Shown: positions 1-9,554 of the stretch, in pieces
How the letters are laid out: each line of letters opens with the position of its first letter
Position numbering within the stretch: the first letter of the stretch is position 1
DNA from: an uncultured bacterium
GTDB taxonomy: Bacteria; Bacteroidota; Bacteroidia; Bacteroidales; Bacteroidaceae
Length of the DNA stretch: 64,000 nucleotides
Direction of reading: 5' to 3'
Assembly (NCBI GenBank): GCA_905215555.1
Contig: CAJMQU010000018.1
Span: forward strand, 16,548-80,547
Made by a program: the position numbers and the translations under genes
Notes under the pieces: model-generated
The model's database searches: none
The model's input: the letters and a program-made list of their open reading frames with translations, nothing else
What the model was told of the DNA's origin: nothing

Positions 1-150
1 AAAAACTTTTAAAGAGAGACATTCCCCAAACTCATTAAAAGTAACAAGATAGACTTTTCCATATTTTATTCATTTCAGCAGTAGGGAACTTTGCACCTTT
101 TCTTGTCTTTATAATAAAGATTTTATTTATAAACTTTAAAGAAAGACTAT

Positions 151-780
151 ATGAAAGAAAAAAAGACGCTTCGTCATCATCTGCTTGCAATCAGTAAAAT
201 AATGATTACACTCACCCTACTCCAATTGAGTATACCTGCTTATGCACGCCTACTAGACAAAAAGAGCGATAAATCAACGCAAAGTACCACCGTTTCAGGA
301 CATAGTATTCTTCTAAATGGTATCGGTTTAGCTTATAGTTACGAATATGCTTTTGCTCCCCGGGCCACCCTTGTGTTCAGTGCAGGCAGTTCCTACGCCT
401 ATGGAAAAGTATTAGGTTTGAAGATGGATTCGGACTATGGGTTTTCCTTCTCGACCAAAGACTACCATTTGGTAACCGGAGATATAGCCATAGAGCCACG
501 CTTTTATTATAACTTGCAAAAACGGCATCGGAAAGGCAAGCGCACTTTTGGTAATTCGGGAGGTTACTTGTCGGCAAACTTCGACTATTCCTTTCCGATA
601 GCCATCACAAACGGATGGAAAGCGGCATCCATTTACACCATCACACCTTACTGGGGATTCCGCAGAGTGTGGAAGCACTTTCTGTTTGACCTGGCAGGAG
701 GCGTAGGATATAGCGGCTCTACCAATGGGACTTCGAATATACATCCGGCTTTAAAGATAGGATTGGGATATAGATTCTGA
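151..780 (+). CDS. Putative outer-membrane beta-barrel protein
   Basis: The 209-residue protein begins with basic residues and a hydrophobic stretch (about residues 15-31) ending in a likely signal-peptidase site after YAR or nearby. The mature part alternates polar and aromatic residues, is rich in Gly, Tyr and Phe, and ends in GLGYRF with a terminal Phe, as is typical of small Bacteroidetes outer-membrane barrels. No catalytic motif is visible and I do not recognise the exact family. It stands alone, 660 bases ahead of gltB. Function unknown; membership of the broad small outer-membrane barrel group is an inference from composition and the C-terminal Phe. Confidence 0.75.
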   Translation: MKEKKTLRHHLLAISKIMITLTLLQLSIPAYARLLDKKSDKSTQSTTVSGHSILLNGIGLAYSYEYAFAPRATLVFSAGSSYAYGKVLGLKMDSDYGFSFSTKDYHLVTGDIAIEPRFYYNLQKRHRKGKRTFGNSGGYLSANFDYSFPIAITNGWKAASIYTITPYWGFRRVWKHFLFDLAGGVGYSGSTNGTSNIHPALKIGLGYRF

Positions 781-905
781 AATAAGCAGATAGAGCAAAA
801 GCCGAACGCAAATAAATAAAACGACAAGCCACAAGTCATCAAAAACAAAAAACTGCTTTATACCGGTTCTTTTCATTAATTCCTTTCATCAAAAAGGAAC
901 CTGAA

Positions 906-978
906 CCGTATCTGGTCCGTACACGGTCCGTATCTATAAGAAGGGAGATGACACGGAGATGGTACGGACTGGATACGG
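906..978 (+). repeat. 17-bp inverted repeat that pairs fully as plus-strand RNA
   Basis: The left arm 906-922 and right arm 962-978 pair at all 17 positions if two G-U wobbles are allowed. On the opposite strand the same two positions would be A-C mismatches. The 39-base interval repeats parts of the arms. No T-run follows, so it is not a simple intrinsic terminator. Confidence 0.5.
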
Positions 979-1378
979 AGATACTACAAAGATAGCACGG
1001 AGATGATACAGAGTATATGCTTTATAATTATTGTCACGGACTAACGTTTTGGCAACGTGGCAATATGGCAATTTGACAATATGAGCCATCAGATTACATG
1101 GATTTCAGGGTCTATAAGACATATAACCAATTCATTATCAATAATATTACATACAATAACTACAAAACTAAACCGTGAAGCGACGGAATTCTGTTAAGTG
1201 ATTCATGATTCACTGTCCTCCATCCACAAGTTATAAATTAAAATAAAAATACCTTTTATTATTAAGATACAAAATAAAATACCCTATTTTACTTTCAATT
1301 CACAATACAACTCCTAAAGACATAAATTTCACAAGTCAGAATATTCTTAATTATTACATCGTTTTGAAACCAAAACAA

Positions 1379-1386
1379 TATATTTG
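1379..1386 (+). promoter_or_regulatory. Candidate Bacteroides -7 box for gltB
   Basis: TATATTTG matches the TAnnTTTG consensus of the Bacteroides primary sigma factor and lies 57 bases before the gltB start. No clear TTTG box is found at the usual 19-21 base spacing, so only half of the promoter is supported. Confidence 0.5.
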
Positions 1387-1442
1387 CCAAACATTTTGAT
1401 AGAAAAAGAAGGTATTACCACAAAATAAAGTAAATTACAAAG

Positions 1443-4400
1443 ATGAAAGAAGAGCTTTTTAACAACAGAACAAAGGAAAAAGCCGGCCAACAGAAAACCG
1501 GACAGAGTCAACAGTCCGTTTGCCAGCGACAGCCCAGACAGTTGGGCTTGTATGATGCAAACAACGAGCATGATGCTTGTGGCGTGGGTATGCTGGTGAA
1601 TATTCACGGAGGCAAATCGCATGAGTTGGTAGAGTCGGCATTGAAAGTATTAGAGAATATGCGCCATCGCGGTGCAGAAGGTGCGGACAACAAAACCGGA
1701 GACGGCGCCGGCATCATGCTGCAAATACCACATGAATTTATTCTCCTGCAAGGTATCCCCGTTCCCGAAAAGGGAAAGTACGGCACCGGACTTCTGTTTC
1801 TCCCAAAGGACGAGAAAGATCAGTCCGCCATTCTAAGCATCATCATCGAAGAGATTGAAAAAGAAGGTTTGACACTGATGCACCTGCGCAATGTGCCTAC
1901 CTGTCCCGAAATACTGGGCGAAGCGGCACTTGCCAACGAACCGGATATCAAACAGATTTTCATCACCGGATTTACGGAAAGCGAAACGGCAGACCGTAAA
2001 CTCTATATAATAAGGAAAAGAATAGAGAATAAAGTGCGCAAGTCGGACATCCCGGCAAGGGAGGATTTCTACATCGTCTCACTGTCCACGAAGACCATCA
2101 TCTATAAAGGTATGCTCTCTTCGCTGCAACTGCGCAACTACTTCCCTGACCTGACAAACAGTTATTTCACCAGCGGACTGGCACTGGTACACTCCCGTTT
2201 CAGCACCAACACCTTCCCCACCTGGGGACTGGCACAACCTTTCCGCCTCCTGGCGCACAACGGTGAAATCAACACCATCCGCGGCAACCGGGGCTGGATG
2301 GAGGCTCGCGAAAGTGTGCTCTCCTCCCCTTCTTTGGGCGACATCAAAGAGATACGCCCCATCATCCAGCCGGGCATGAGCGACAGTGCCTCACTGGACA
2401 ATGTGCTGGAATTCCTCGTGATGTCCGGCATGAGTCTGCCCCACGCCATGGCTATGCTGGTGCCGGAATCCTTCAACGAGAAAAACCCCATCAGCGAAGA
2501 CCTGAAAGCTTTCTACGAGTACCACTCCATCCTGATGGAACCGTGGGACGGCCCTGCCGCACTGCTGTTCAGCGACGGGCGTTTCGCAGGTGGTATGCTC
2601 GACCGTAACGGGTTGCGTCCGGCACGCTACCTCATCACGCACAACGACATGATGGTGGTGGCGAGCGAAGTGGGCGTCATGGACTTCGAACCGGGAGACA
2701 TCAAGGAAAAAGGGCGCCTGCAACCGGGAAAGATACTGCTGGTGGACACAGAGAAGGGAGAAATCTACTACGACAGCGAACTGAAAAAACAGCTTGCCGA
2801 AGCCAAACCTTACAGAAACTGGCTGGCAACGAACCGCATCGAACTGGATGAGTTGAAAAGCGGTCGCAAAGTGGAGCACACAGTGCCCGATTATTACCGC
2901 ATGCTGTGCACCTTCGGCTATTCCAAAGAAGACATCGAGCGCCTCATCATCCCTATGTGCACCACAGGCGCCGAACCCATCCACTCTATGGGAAACGACA
3001 CGCCGCTGGCTGTACTCTCCGACAAACCACAACTTCTATACAATTATTTCCGCCAGCAATTCGCACAAGTCACCAACCCACCCATCGACCCTATACGCGA
3101 GGAACTGGTGATGTCACTGACGGAATATATCGGTGCCGTGGGCAACAACATACTCACGCCCAGCGAAAGCCACTGTAAGATGGTGCGCCTCAACCACCCC
3201 ATCCTGAACAACGCACAACTGGACATCCTTTGCAACATCCGCTACAAAGGTTTCAAGACGGTGAAGCTGCCCATGCTGTTCGAGGTAGTCAAAGGGCGTG
3301 CAGGATTGCAGGAAGCACTCGCCGCCCTCTGCAAACAGGCGGAAGAATCCGTCAGCGAAGGCGTAAACTACATCGTGCTGACCGACCGCAACGTGGACGC
3401 CGCCCATGCAGCCATCCCCTCACTGCTGGCTGTCAGCGCAGTGCACCATCACCTCATCTCGGTAGGAAAACGCGTGCAAACGGCACTGGTAGTGGAAAGC
3501 GGTGAGATACGCGAAGTGATGCACGCTGCCCTGTTGCTGGGTTTCGGCGCCAGTGCACTGAACCCGTACATGGCATTTGCTGTGATAGACAAGTTGGTGG
3601 AGAAGAAAGAAATACAACTGGACTACGCTACTGCGGAGAAGAAATACATCCAATCCATCTGCAAGGGATTATTCAAGATCATGAGCAAGATGGGCATCTC
3701 AACCATCCGTTCCTACCGGGGCGCAAAAATATTCGAGGCGGTGGGATTGAGCGAAGAGCTGAGCAATGCCTACTTTGGCGGTTTGAAGTCTACCATCGGC
3801 GGCATCCGTCTGGATGAGGTGGCACGTGATGCGATAGCATTCCACGATGCAGGTTTTGCCGGACAAATAAAAGATTTACTTCCTAACAATGGTTTGTACG
3901 CTTTCCGTAAGGACGGTGAAAAGCATGCCTGGAACCCGGAAACCATTTCAACCCTGCAACTGGCCACACGCCTGGGCAGCTACAAGAAGTTCAAGGAATT
4001 CACCCGGCTGGTGGACGAAAAGGAAGCGCCCATCTTCCTGAGAGATTTCCTCGATTTCCGCCACAACCCGATATCCATTGATAAAGTGGAACCGGCGGAA
4101 AGTATCATGCGACGTTTCGTGACGGGTGCCATGAGTTACGGTTCCATCAGTAAGGAAGCCCACGAGGCGATGGCTATTGCCATGAACAAGATTCACGGAC
4201 GCAGCAACACCGGTGAAGGCGGTGAGGACAGTGCCCGCTTCGCCCCCCGCAAAGACGGAACTTCCCTGCGCAGCGCCATCAAGCAGGTAGCTTCGGGACG
4301 TTTCGGTGTGACAACGGAGTATCTGGTGAATGCCGACGAAATACAAATTAAAGTGGCACAAGGTGCCAAGCCCGGCGAAGGCGGTCAGCTGCCGGGCTTC

Positions 4401-6107
4401 AAGGTAGACCAGGTGATTGCCAAGACACGCCACTCTATACCGGGTATTTCTCTGATTTCCCCTCCTCCCCATCACGACATCTATTCCATCGAAGACCTGG
4501 CACAGCTCATCTTCGATTTGAAGAACGTGAATCCGCAAGCCAAAATCAGCGTGAAGCTGGTGGCAGAGAGTGGTGTGGGAACCATCGCCGCAGGTGTGGC
4601 AAAGGCCAAAGCCGACCTCATAGTCATCTCCGGCGCAGAAGGGGGGACAGGTGCGTCTCCGGCTTCCAGCATCCGCTATGCCGGCATTTCGCCGGAACTT
4701 GGTTTGAGCGAGACGCAACAGACACTTGTATTGAACGGCCTTCGCGGGCAGGTGACGCTGCAAGTGGACGGGCAACTGAAGACAGGCCGTGACATCGTGC
4801 TGATGGCAATGCTGGGAGCCGAAGAGTTCGGTTTCGCCACCGGTGCCCTGATTGTGCTGGGCTGTGTCATGATGCGCAAATGCCATCAGAACACCTGTCC
4901 CGTGGGGGTGGCAACACAGAACGAAGAACTGCGCAAACGTTTCCATGGGCGGAGCGAATATCTGGTGAACTTCTTCACCTTCCTGGCACAGGAAGTGCGC
5001 GAGTATCTTGCTGAAATCGGAGTCGAACGTCTGGATGACATCATCGGTCGGACGGATCTTATCATAAGAAAGGGACAAGGAGATGAGCCGGCAAGGAGAA
5101 AAGGGAATGAGTCAACGAGGAGAAAGGAAGACGAGTTGGCGAAGAAAGAAAGAGGTGAAAAGGCAACAGAGGGGAATCCGAAATTCGAGCTTCTTGACTT
5201 CTCCCGACTTCTGGCACGTATCCCGAACAATGCCGCCATCCGCCACACCACCGACCAGCAACACGGCATCGACCACGTAAAAGATGTGGAAATGCTGCAT
5301 GCTGCTGCCGAAGCGCTGGAATACCAGAAAGAAATCTCACTGGAATATGCCATTGCCAACACCGACCGCGCCTGCGGAGCCATGCTCTCCGGTGCCATTG
5401 CCGCAAAGTATGGCGAAGCAGGTCTGCCTACTCACACGCTGAACGTGAGGTTCAAAGGTTCGGCAGGACAGAGTTTCGGTGCATTCCTTGTACCGGGCGT
5501 CCACTTCAAGCTGGAAGGCGAAGCAAACGATTACCTCGGCAAAGGTCTGTCGGGCGGACGCATCGCTGTCTTGCCCCCGGTGCGCAGCAATTTCCAGGCA
5601 GAAAAGAACACCATTGCCGGAAATACCCTGCTCTATGGCGCTACAAGCGGTGAAGTGTATATCAACGGGCGTGTAGGCGAGCGTTTCGCCGTCCGCAACT
5701 CCGGCGCCATTGCCGTGGTGGAGGGCGTGGGCGACCACTGTTGCGAGTATATGACGGGAGGGCGTGTCGTAGTCCTCGGCTCTACGGGACGCAACTTCGC
5801 AGCCGGAATGTCGGGCGGTGTGGCTTACGTCTGGAACAAGGACGGCAACTTCGATTATTTCTGCAACATGGAAATGGTGGAACTCTCACTCATCGAAGAG
5901 GCTTCGTACCGCAAGGAACTGCACGAGCTTATCCGCCGGCACTACCTCTACACAGGCTCCAATCTGGCACGGACGATGCTCGATGACTGGAACCGCCATG
6001 TAGACGAGTTTATCCAGGTAGTCCCCATCGAGTATAAGAAAGTGCTGCAAGAGGAACAGATGCGGAAACTGCAACAGAAGATTGCGGACATGCAACGCGA
6101 TTATTGA
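1443..6107 (+). CDS. gltB: Glutamate synthase, large subunit
   Basis: Transfers the amide nitrogen of glutamine to 2-oxoglutarate to make two glutamates, working with GltD. Class II glutamine amidotransferase domain: the nucleophile is probably Cys46 in HDACGVGM, so the first 45 residues should be removed as a propeptide. The FMN-binding synthase domain carries GGTGASP near residue 1065 and a 3Fe-4S cysteine set (Cys1141, 1147, 1152). A C-terminal GXGXG-type beta-helix starts near 1260. Length is 1554, about 40 more than usual. The excess matches a charged low-complexity stretch of Arg, Lys, Glu and Gly at about 1209-1246, between the synthase and C-terminal domains. gltD follows 50-60 bases downstream. 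Confidence 0.97.
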   Translation: MKEELFNNRTKEKAGQQKTGQSQQSVCQRQPRQLGLYDANNEHDACGVGMLVNIHGGKSHELVESALKVLENMRHRGAEGADNKTGDGAGIMLQIPHEFILLQGIPVPEKGKYGTGLLFLPKDEKDQSAILSIIIEEIEKEGLTLMHLRNVPTCPEILGEAALANEPDIKQIFITGFTESETADRKLYIIRKRIENKVRKSDIPAREDFYIVSLSTKTIIYKGMLSSLQLRNYFPDLTNSYFTSGLALVHSRFSTNTFPTWGLAQPFRLLAHNGEINTIRGNRGWMEARESVLSSPSLGDIKEIRPIIQPGMSDSASLDNVLEFLVMSGMSLPHAMAMLVPESFNEKNPISEDLKAFYEYHSILMEPWDGPAALLFSDGRFAGGMLDRNGLRPARYLITHNDMMVVASEVGVMDFEPGDIKEKGRLQPGKILLVDTEKGEIYYDSELKKQLAEAKPYRNWLATNRIELDELKSGRKVEHTVPDYYRMLCTFGYSKEDIERLIIPMCTTGAEPIHSMGNDTPLAVLSDKPQLLYNYFRQQFAQVTNPPIDPIREELVMSLTEYIGAVGNNILTPSESHCKMVRLNHPILNNAQLDILCNIRYKGFKTVKLPMLFEVVKGRAGLQEALAALCKQAEESVSEGVNYIVLTDRNVDAAHAAIPSLLAVSAVHHHLISVGKRVQTALVVESGEIREVMHAALLLGFGASALNPYMAFAVIDKLVEKKEIQLDYATAEKKYIQSICKGLFKIMSKMGISTIRSYRGAKIFEAVGLSEELSNAYFGGLKSTIGGIRLDEVARDAIAFHDAGFAGQIKDLLPNNGLYAFRKDGEKHAWNPETISTLQLATRLGSYKKFKEFTRLVDEKEAPIFLRDFLDFRHNPISIDKVEPAESIMRRFVTGAMSYGSISKEAHEAMAIAMNKIHGRSNTGEGGEDSARFAPRKDGTSLRSAIKQVASGRFGVTTEYLVNADEIQIKVAQGAKPGEGGQLPGFKVDQVIAKTRHSIPGISLISPPPHHDIYSIEDLAQLIFDLKNVNPQAKISVKLVAESGVGTIAAGVAKAKADLIVISGAEGGTGASPASSIRYAGISPELGLSETQQTLVLNGLRGQVTLQVDGQLKTGRDIVLMAMLGAEEFGFATGALIVLGCVMMRKCHQNTCPVGVATQNEELRKRFHGRSEYLVNFFTFLAQEVREYLAEIGVERLDDIIGRTDLIIRKGQGDEPARRKGNESTRRKEDELAKKERGEKATEGNPKFELLDFSRLLARIPNNAAIRHTTDQQHGIDHVKDVEMLHAAAEALEYQKEISLEYAIANTDRACGAMLSGAIAAKYGEAGLPTHTLNVRFKGSAGQSFGAFLVPGVHFKLEGEANDYLGKGLSGGRIAVLPPVRSNFQAEKNTIAGNTLLYGATSGEVYINGRVGERFAVRNSGAIAVVEGVGDHCCEYMTGGRVVVLGSTGRNFAAGMSGGVAYVWNKDGNFDYFCNMEMVELSLIEEASYRKELHELIRRHYLYTGSNLARTMLDDWNRHVDEFIQVVPIEYKKVLQEEQMRKLQQKIADMQRDY

Positions 6108-6166
6108 ATCGCGAATCAATAATGAAAAATGAAAGAATCATTCTTTAACTCTTTAATTTGTTTATC

Positions 6167-7507
6167 ATGGGAAATCCCAAAGCATTCTTAACCATACCAC
6201 GGCAGGAAGCGGGCTACCGCCCTGTCCACGAACGTATCACCGACTTCAGTCAGGTGGAACAGACTTTGAACAGCCACGACCGCAAACTTCAGGCATCACG
6301 CTGCATGGACTGCGGTGTCCCCTTCTGCCACTGGGCATGCCCGCTGGGCAACAAACAACCCGAATTTCAAGATGCCCTCTATAAAGGCAAATGGCGTGAG
6401 GCTTACGAAGTTCTCGCCGCCACCAACGACTTTCCCGAGTTCACGGGACGCATCTGCCCCGCCCTCTGCGAGAAATCATGTGTGCTGAAGCTCTCCTGCG
6501 ACGAGCCTGTCACTATCCGTGAGAACGAAGCCGCCATTGCCGAAGCTGCCTTTCGCGAAGGCTATATCACTCCCATCCGCCCCGAACGCAACGGAAAGCG
6601 GGTAGCCATCATCGGCGCCGGTCCTGCCGGTTTGTCCGCTGCCTGCCGACTGAATGCAAAGGGATATGAAGTGACCCTTTTCGACAGCAAACCCATGCCC
6701 GGCGGATTATTGCGCTATGGTATTCCTAATTTTAAACTCGATAAAGCAGTAATCGACCGCCGCATGCGGGTGCTCGAAGCCGAAGGTATTCAGTTTGAGA
6801 TGGGCATGACGGTAGACGTGCGGAAACTGCCCGCAGGCTTCGACGCCTATTGCATCTGCACCGGAACCCCGCAGGCACGCGACCTCACCATCCCCGGACG
6901 CGAACTGAAAGGCATCTACTTCGCCCTCGAAATGCTGTCACAACAGAACCGCATCCTCGACGGAGAAACTTTCCCGAAGGATAAATTAGTGAATGCCAAA
7001 GGCAAGAAAGTGCTCGTCATCGGTGGTGGAGATACCGGTTCGGACTGCATCGGCACCAGCATCCGCCAGGGAGCCGTGAGCGTGACGCAGATAGAAATCA
7101 TGCCGCAACCTCCCGTAGGACACAACGACGCAACGCCCTGGCCGCAGTGGCCCGTTGTATTGAAGACGACTTCGAGTCACGAAGAAGGTTGCACCCGCCG
7201 CTGGAGCCTTGCTTCCAAGCAGTTCATCGGGAAGAACGGCAAAGTCTGCGGCGTAGAGGTGGAAGAGGTGGAGTGGATTGCCGCACAAGACGGCGGACGC
7301 CCCACCATGAAGCCCACCGGAAAGAAAGAAATCATCGACGCCGACATGGTACTGTTGGCTATGGGCTTCCTGAAACCGGAACAGCCGGAACTTCCGGAGA
7401 ATGTGTTCGTGGCAGGAGACGCTGCCAGAGGAGCAAGTCTTGTGGTTCATGCGCTGGCTGACGGACGCAAGGCGGCAGAGAGAATAAATGAGTACTTAAA
7501 TCATTAA
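6167..7507 (+). CDS. gltD: Glutamate synthase, small subunit
   Basis: The electron-input subunit: it oxidises NAD(P)H and passes electrons through FAD and iron-sulfur clusters to GltB. N-terminal cysteine clusters CMDCGVPFCHWAC and CPALCEKSC bind two 4Fe-4S centres. Two Rossmann motifs follow, GAGPAG for FAD and GGGDTG for the nicotinamide nucleotide, and the chain ends in the usual VFVAGDAARGASLVV segment. I chose the ATG at 6167 (MGNPKAF) over a TTG three codons upstream, because it gives the usual short N-terminus. Very likely co-transcribed with gltB and asnB, since gaps are 59 and 19 bases. Confidence 0.96.
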   Translation: MGNPKAFLTIPRQEAGYRPVHERITDFSQVEQTLNSHDRKLQASRCMDCGVPFCHWACPLGNKQPEFQDALYKGKWREAYEVLAATNDFPEFTGRICPALCEKSCVLKLSCDEPVTIRENEAAIAEAAFREGYITPIRPERNGKRVAIIGAGPAGLSAACRLNAKGYEVTLFDSKPMPGGLLRYGIPNFKLDKAVIDRRMRVLEAEGIQFEMGMTVDVRKLPAGFDAYCICTGTPQARDLTIPGRELKGIYFALEMLSQQNRILDGETFPKDKLVNAKGKKVLVIGGGDTGSDCIGTSIRQGAVSVTQIEIMPQPPVGHNDATPWPQWPVVLKTTSSHEEGCTRRWSLASKQFIGKNGKVCGVEVEEVEWIAAQDGGRPTMKPTGKKEIIDADMVLLAMGFLKPEQPELPENVFVAGDAARGASLVVHALADGRKAAERINEYLNH

Positions 7508-7526
7508 CCCATAATTCCTAAACATC

Positions 7527-9200
7527 ATGTGTGGAATAGCAGGCATCTTCAACATCCGATCTCAATCCCAGGAATTGAGAAGTAAAGCGCTGAAAATGGC
7601 GCAGAAAATCCGTCACCGAGGCCCCGACTGGAGCGGTATCTACGTAGGGGGCAGTGCCATCCTGGCACACGAACGCCTTTCCATCGTCGATCCCGAAAGC
7701 GGCGGACAACCTTTGTATTCATCCGACAACCGACAAATCCTCGCCGTCAACGGTGAAATCTATAACCACCGCGAAATACGTGCCCGCTATGCCGGAAAAT
7801 ATGCTTTCCGGACAGGTTCGGACTGTGAAGTCATCCTCGCCCTCTACAAAGACAAAGGCATCGACTTCCTCGAAGAACTGAACGGTATCTTCGCTTTCGC
7901 CCTCTACGACGAGGAAACCGATGATTTCCTCATCGCCCGTGACCCGATTGGCGTCATTCCTCTTTATATAGGCCATGACGGTGAAGGACACATCTACGTG
8001 GGCAGCGAACTGAAAGCCCTCGAAGGCTTCTGCGACGAATACGAGCCTTTCCTTCCTGGCCATTACTACCGGGGAAGCGAAGGCAAGATGCAACGCTGGT
8101 ATAAGCGCAACTGGATGACTTGGGAAGGGGTGGAGCAGTTGACAAAGTCACCTTGCCAACTTATAAAGCTCTCTCTCGAAGCCGCCGTACAGCGCCAGCT
8201 TATGTCCGATGTTCCCTACGGAGTACTCCTTTCCGGCGGGCTCGACTCCTCTGTCATCTCTGCCATCGCCAAAAAGTACGCCCGCAAGCGCATCGAAACC
8301 GACAGCCAAAGCGAAGCCTGGTGGCCGCAGCTCCACTCCTTCGCTGTCGGCCTGCGCGGTGCACCGGACTTGATAAAGGCCCGTGAAGTGGCCGAATACA
8401 TCGGCACCGTTCATCACGAAATAAACTACACCGTGCAGGAAGGGCTCGACGCCTTGCGCGATGTGATCTATTTTATCGAAACTTACGATGTCACCACCGT
8501 CCGCGCTTCCACACCGATGTACTTGCTGGCACGTGTCATCAAGAGTATGGGTATCAAGATGGTGCTCAGCGGTGAAGGGGCTGACGAAATTTTCGGAGGA
8601 TATCTCTATTTCCACAAAGCGCCTACCCCGCAGGCTTTCCACGAAGAGACGGTGCGCAAGCTCTCCAAACTGCACATGTACGATTGCCTGCGTGCCAACA
8701 AGAGCCTTGCCGCATGGGGAGTGGAAGGGCGTGTACCTTTCCTTGATAAAGAATTTCTGGACGTAGCCATGAGCCTCAATCCCGCCGTCAAGATGTGCCC
8801 CGGTCGGGAGGTGGAGAAACGCATCGTCCGCGAAGCTTTCGAAGATATGCTGCCCCAAAGTGTGGTCTGGCGACAGAAAGAACAGTTCTCGGATGGTGTG
8901 GGCTACAACTGGATCGATACGCTGAAAGCCATCACCTCTGCTGCCGTCACCGACCACCAGATGGAACATGTGGCCGAACGCTTCCCCATCAATCCGCCGC
9001 AGAACAAAGAGGAGTATTATTACCGCAGCATCTTCGAAGAGCACTTCCCCAGCCGGTCGGCAGCACGCAGTGTGCCCAGTGTGCCCAGCGTGGCATGTTC
9101 CACAGCCGAGGCGCTTGCCTGGGATGCCACACTGCAAGGTAAAAATGATCCGAGCGGACGCGCTGTGGCAGGGGTGCATGAAGCGGCATACATATCATAA
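7527..9200 (+). CDS. asnB: Asparagine synthetase B, glutamine-hydrolysing
   Basis: Makes asparagine from aspartate, glutamine and ATP. The protein starts MCGIAGIF, so Cys2 is the glutaminase nucleophile after Met removal. The N-terminal class II amidotransferase domain is followed by the synthetase domain with the PP-loop SGGLDSS near residue 237 and SGEGADE(I)FGGY near 345. The 557-residue length fits the AsnB family. It closes the gltB-gltD-asnB group, which together assimilates ammonia-derived nitrogen. A 22-bp inverted repeat array begins seven bases after the stop and its central hairpin could act on the mRNA end. Confidence 0.96.
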   Translation: MCGIAGIFNIRSQSQELRSKALKMAQKIRHRGPDWSGIYVGGSAILAHERLSIVDPESGGQPLYSSDNRQILAVNGEIYNHREIRARYAGKYAFRTGSDCEVILALYKDKGIDFLEELNGIFAFALYDEETDDFLIARDPIGVIPLYIGHDGEGHIYVGSELKALEGFCDEYEPFLPGHYYRGSEGKMQRWYKRNWMTWEGVEQLTKSPCQLIKLSLEAAVQRQLMSDVPYGVLLSGGLDSSVISAIAKKYARKRIETDSQSEAWWPQLHSFAVGLRGAPDLIKAREVAEYIGTVHHEINYTVQEGLDALRDVIYFIETYDVTTVRASTPMYLLARVIKSMGIKMVLSGEGADEIFGGYLYFHKAPTPQAFHEETVRKLSKLHMYDCLRANKSLAAWGVEGRVPFLDKEFLDVAMSLNPAVKMCPGREVEKRIVREAFEDMLPQSVVWRQKEQFSDGVGYNWIDTLKAITSAAVTDHQMEHVAERFPINPPQNKEEYYYRSIFEEHFPSRSAARSVPSVPSVACSTAEALAWDATLQGKNDPSGRAVAGVHEAAYIS

Positions 9201-9206
9201 GATAGA

Positions 9207-9397
9207 AATGCCACATCTGAATAAGCACAATGCCACACTTCGTGTTCATTGAAGTGTGGCATTGTGTCTGCTCAGGTGTGGCATTGCGTCTGTTCAGGTG
9301 TGGCATTGCGTCTGCTCAGGTGTGGCATTGCGTCTGTTCAGGTGTGGCATTGCGTCTGTTCAGGTGTGGCATTGCGTCTGTTCAAGTGTGGCAAAGT
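9207..9397. repeat. Inverted array of 22-bp repeats, copy 1
   Basis: The core GTGTGGCATT starts at 9254, 9276, 9298, 9320, 9342, 9364 and 9386 (the last is decayed to GTGTGGCAAA), an exact 22-base period. Its reverse complement starts at 9207 and 9229, also 22 apart. The inverted and direct parts meet in a perfect 16-bp stem, 9226-9241 with 9251-9266, around a 9-base loop. A second array of the same design lies at 52741-52907. No stop codons interrupt some frames, but the open frames are a by-product of a repeat length that is not a multiple of three. Confidence 0.95.
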
Positions 9398-9482
9398 CCC
9401 GTTTTGCCTCAGAACAGGCTTCGAGCGTGGAAAAAAGTTATGCTGAGATGCACCTCCTCTTTCATATTCCCGATTTATTCCC

Positions 9483-9490
9483 TACCTTTG
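9483..9490 (+). promoter_or_regulatory. Candidate -7 box for potABCD
   Basis: TACCTTTG matches TAnnTTTG and lies 65 bases before potA and after the repeat array, which suggests the transporter is transcribed separately from asnB. No clear upstream TTTG box is seen. Confidence 0.5.
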
Positions 9491-9554
9491 CCCCGCTTTT
9501 TTCGAAAAAGCAGAATTCGTTCAATTCGTTTTTGGGTTAAACTTAATAACGCTT

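Larger units (their letters stand above)
781..1442 (+). other. Intergenic region ahead of gltB with RNA-like stem and short repeats
   Basis: No convincing gene is present. The region holds a possible 17-bp stem (906-922 with 962-978), several copies of the word ACGGAGAT around 955-1005, a run of four 8-bp direct repeats at 1050-1081, and then AT-rich sequence leading to a promoter-like TATATTTG at 1379-1386. The long gap suggests a regulated leader or a degenerate repeat element rather than coding DNA. Confidence 0.5.

Noticed and set aside
3948..5078. Long minus-strand frame opposite gltB
   Set aside because: It is the complement of strongly conserved gltB codons and has no family features.
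8148..9179. 343-codon minus-strand frame opposite asnB
   Set aside because: Antisense shadow of a conserved enzyme with high codon bias.
9207..9397. CRISPR array
   Set aside because: The 22-base units are repeat throughout with no unique spacers of constant length, there are inverted copies, and no cas genes are in the window.
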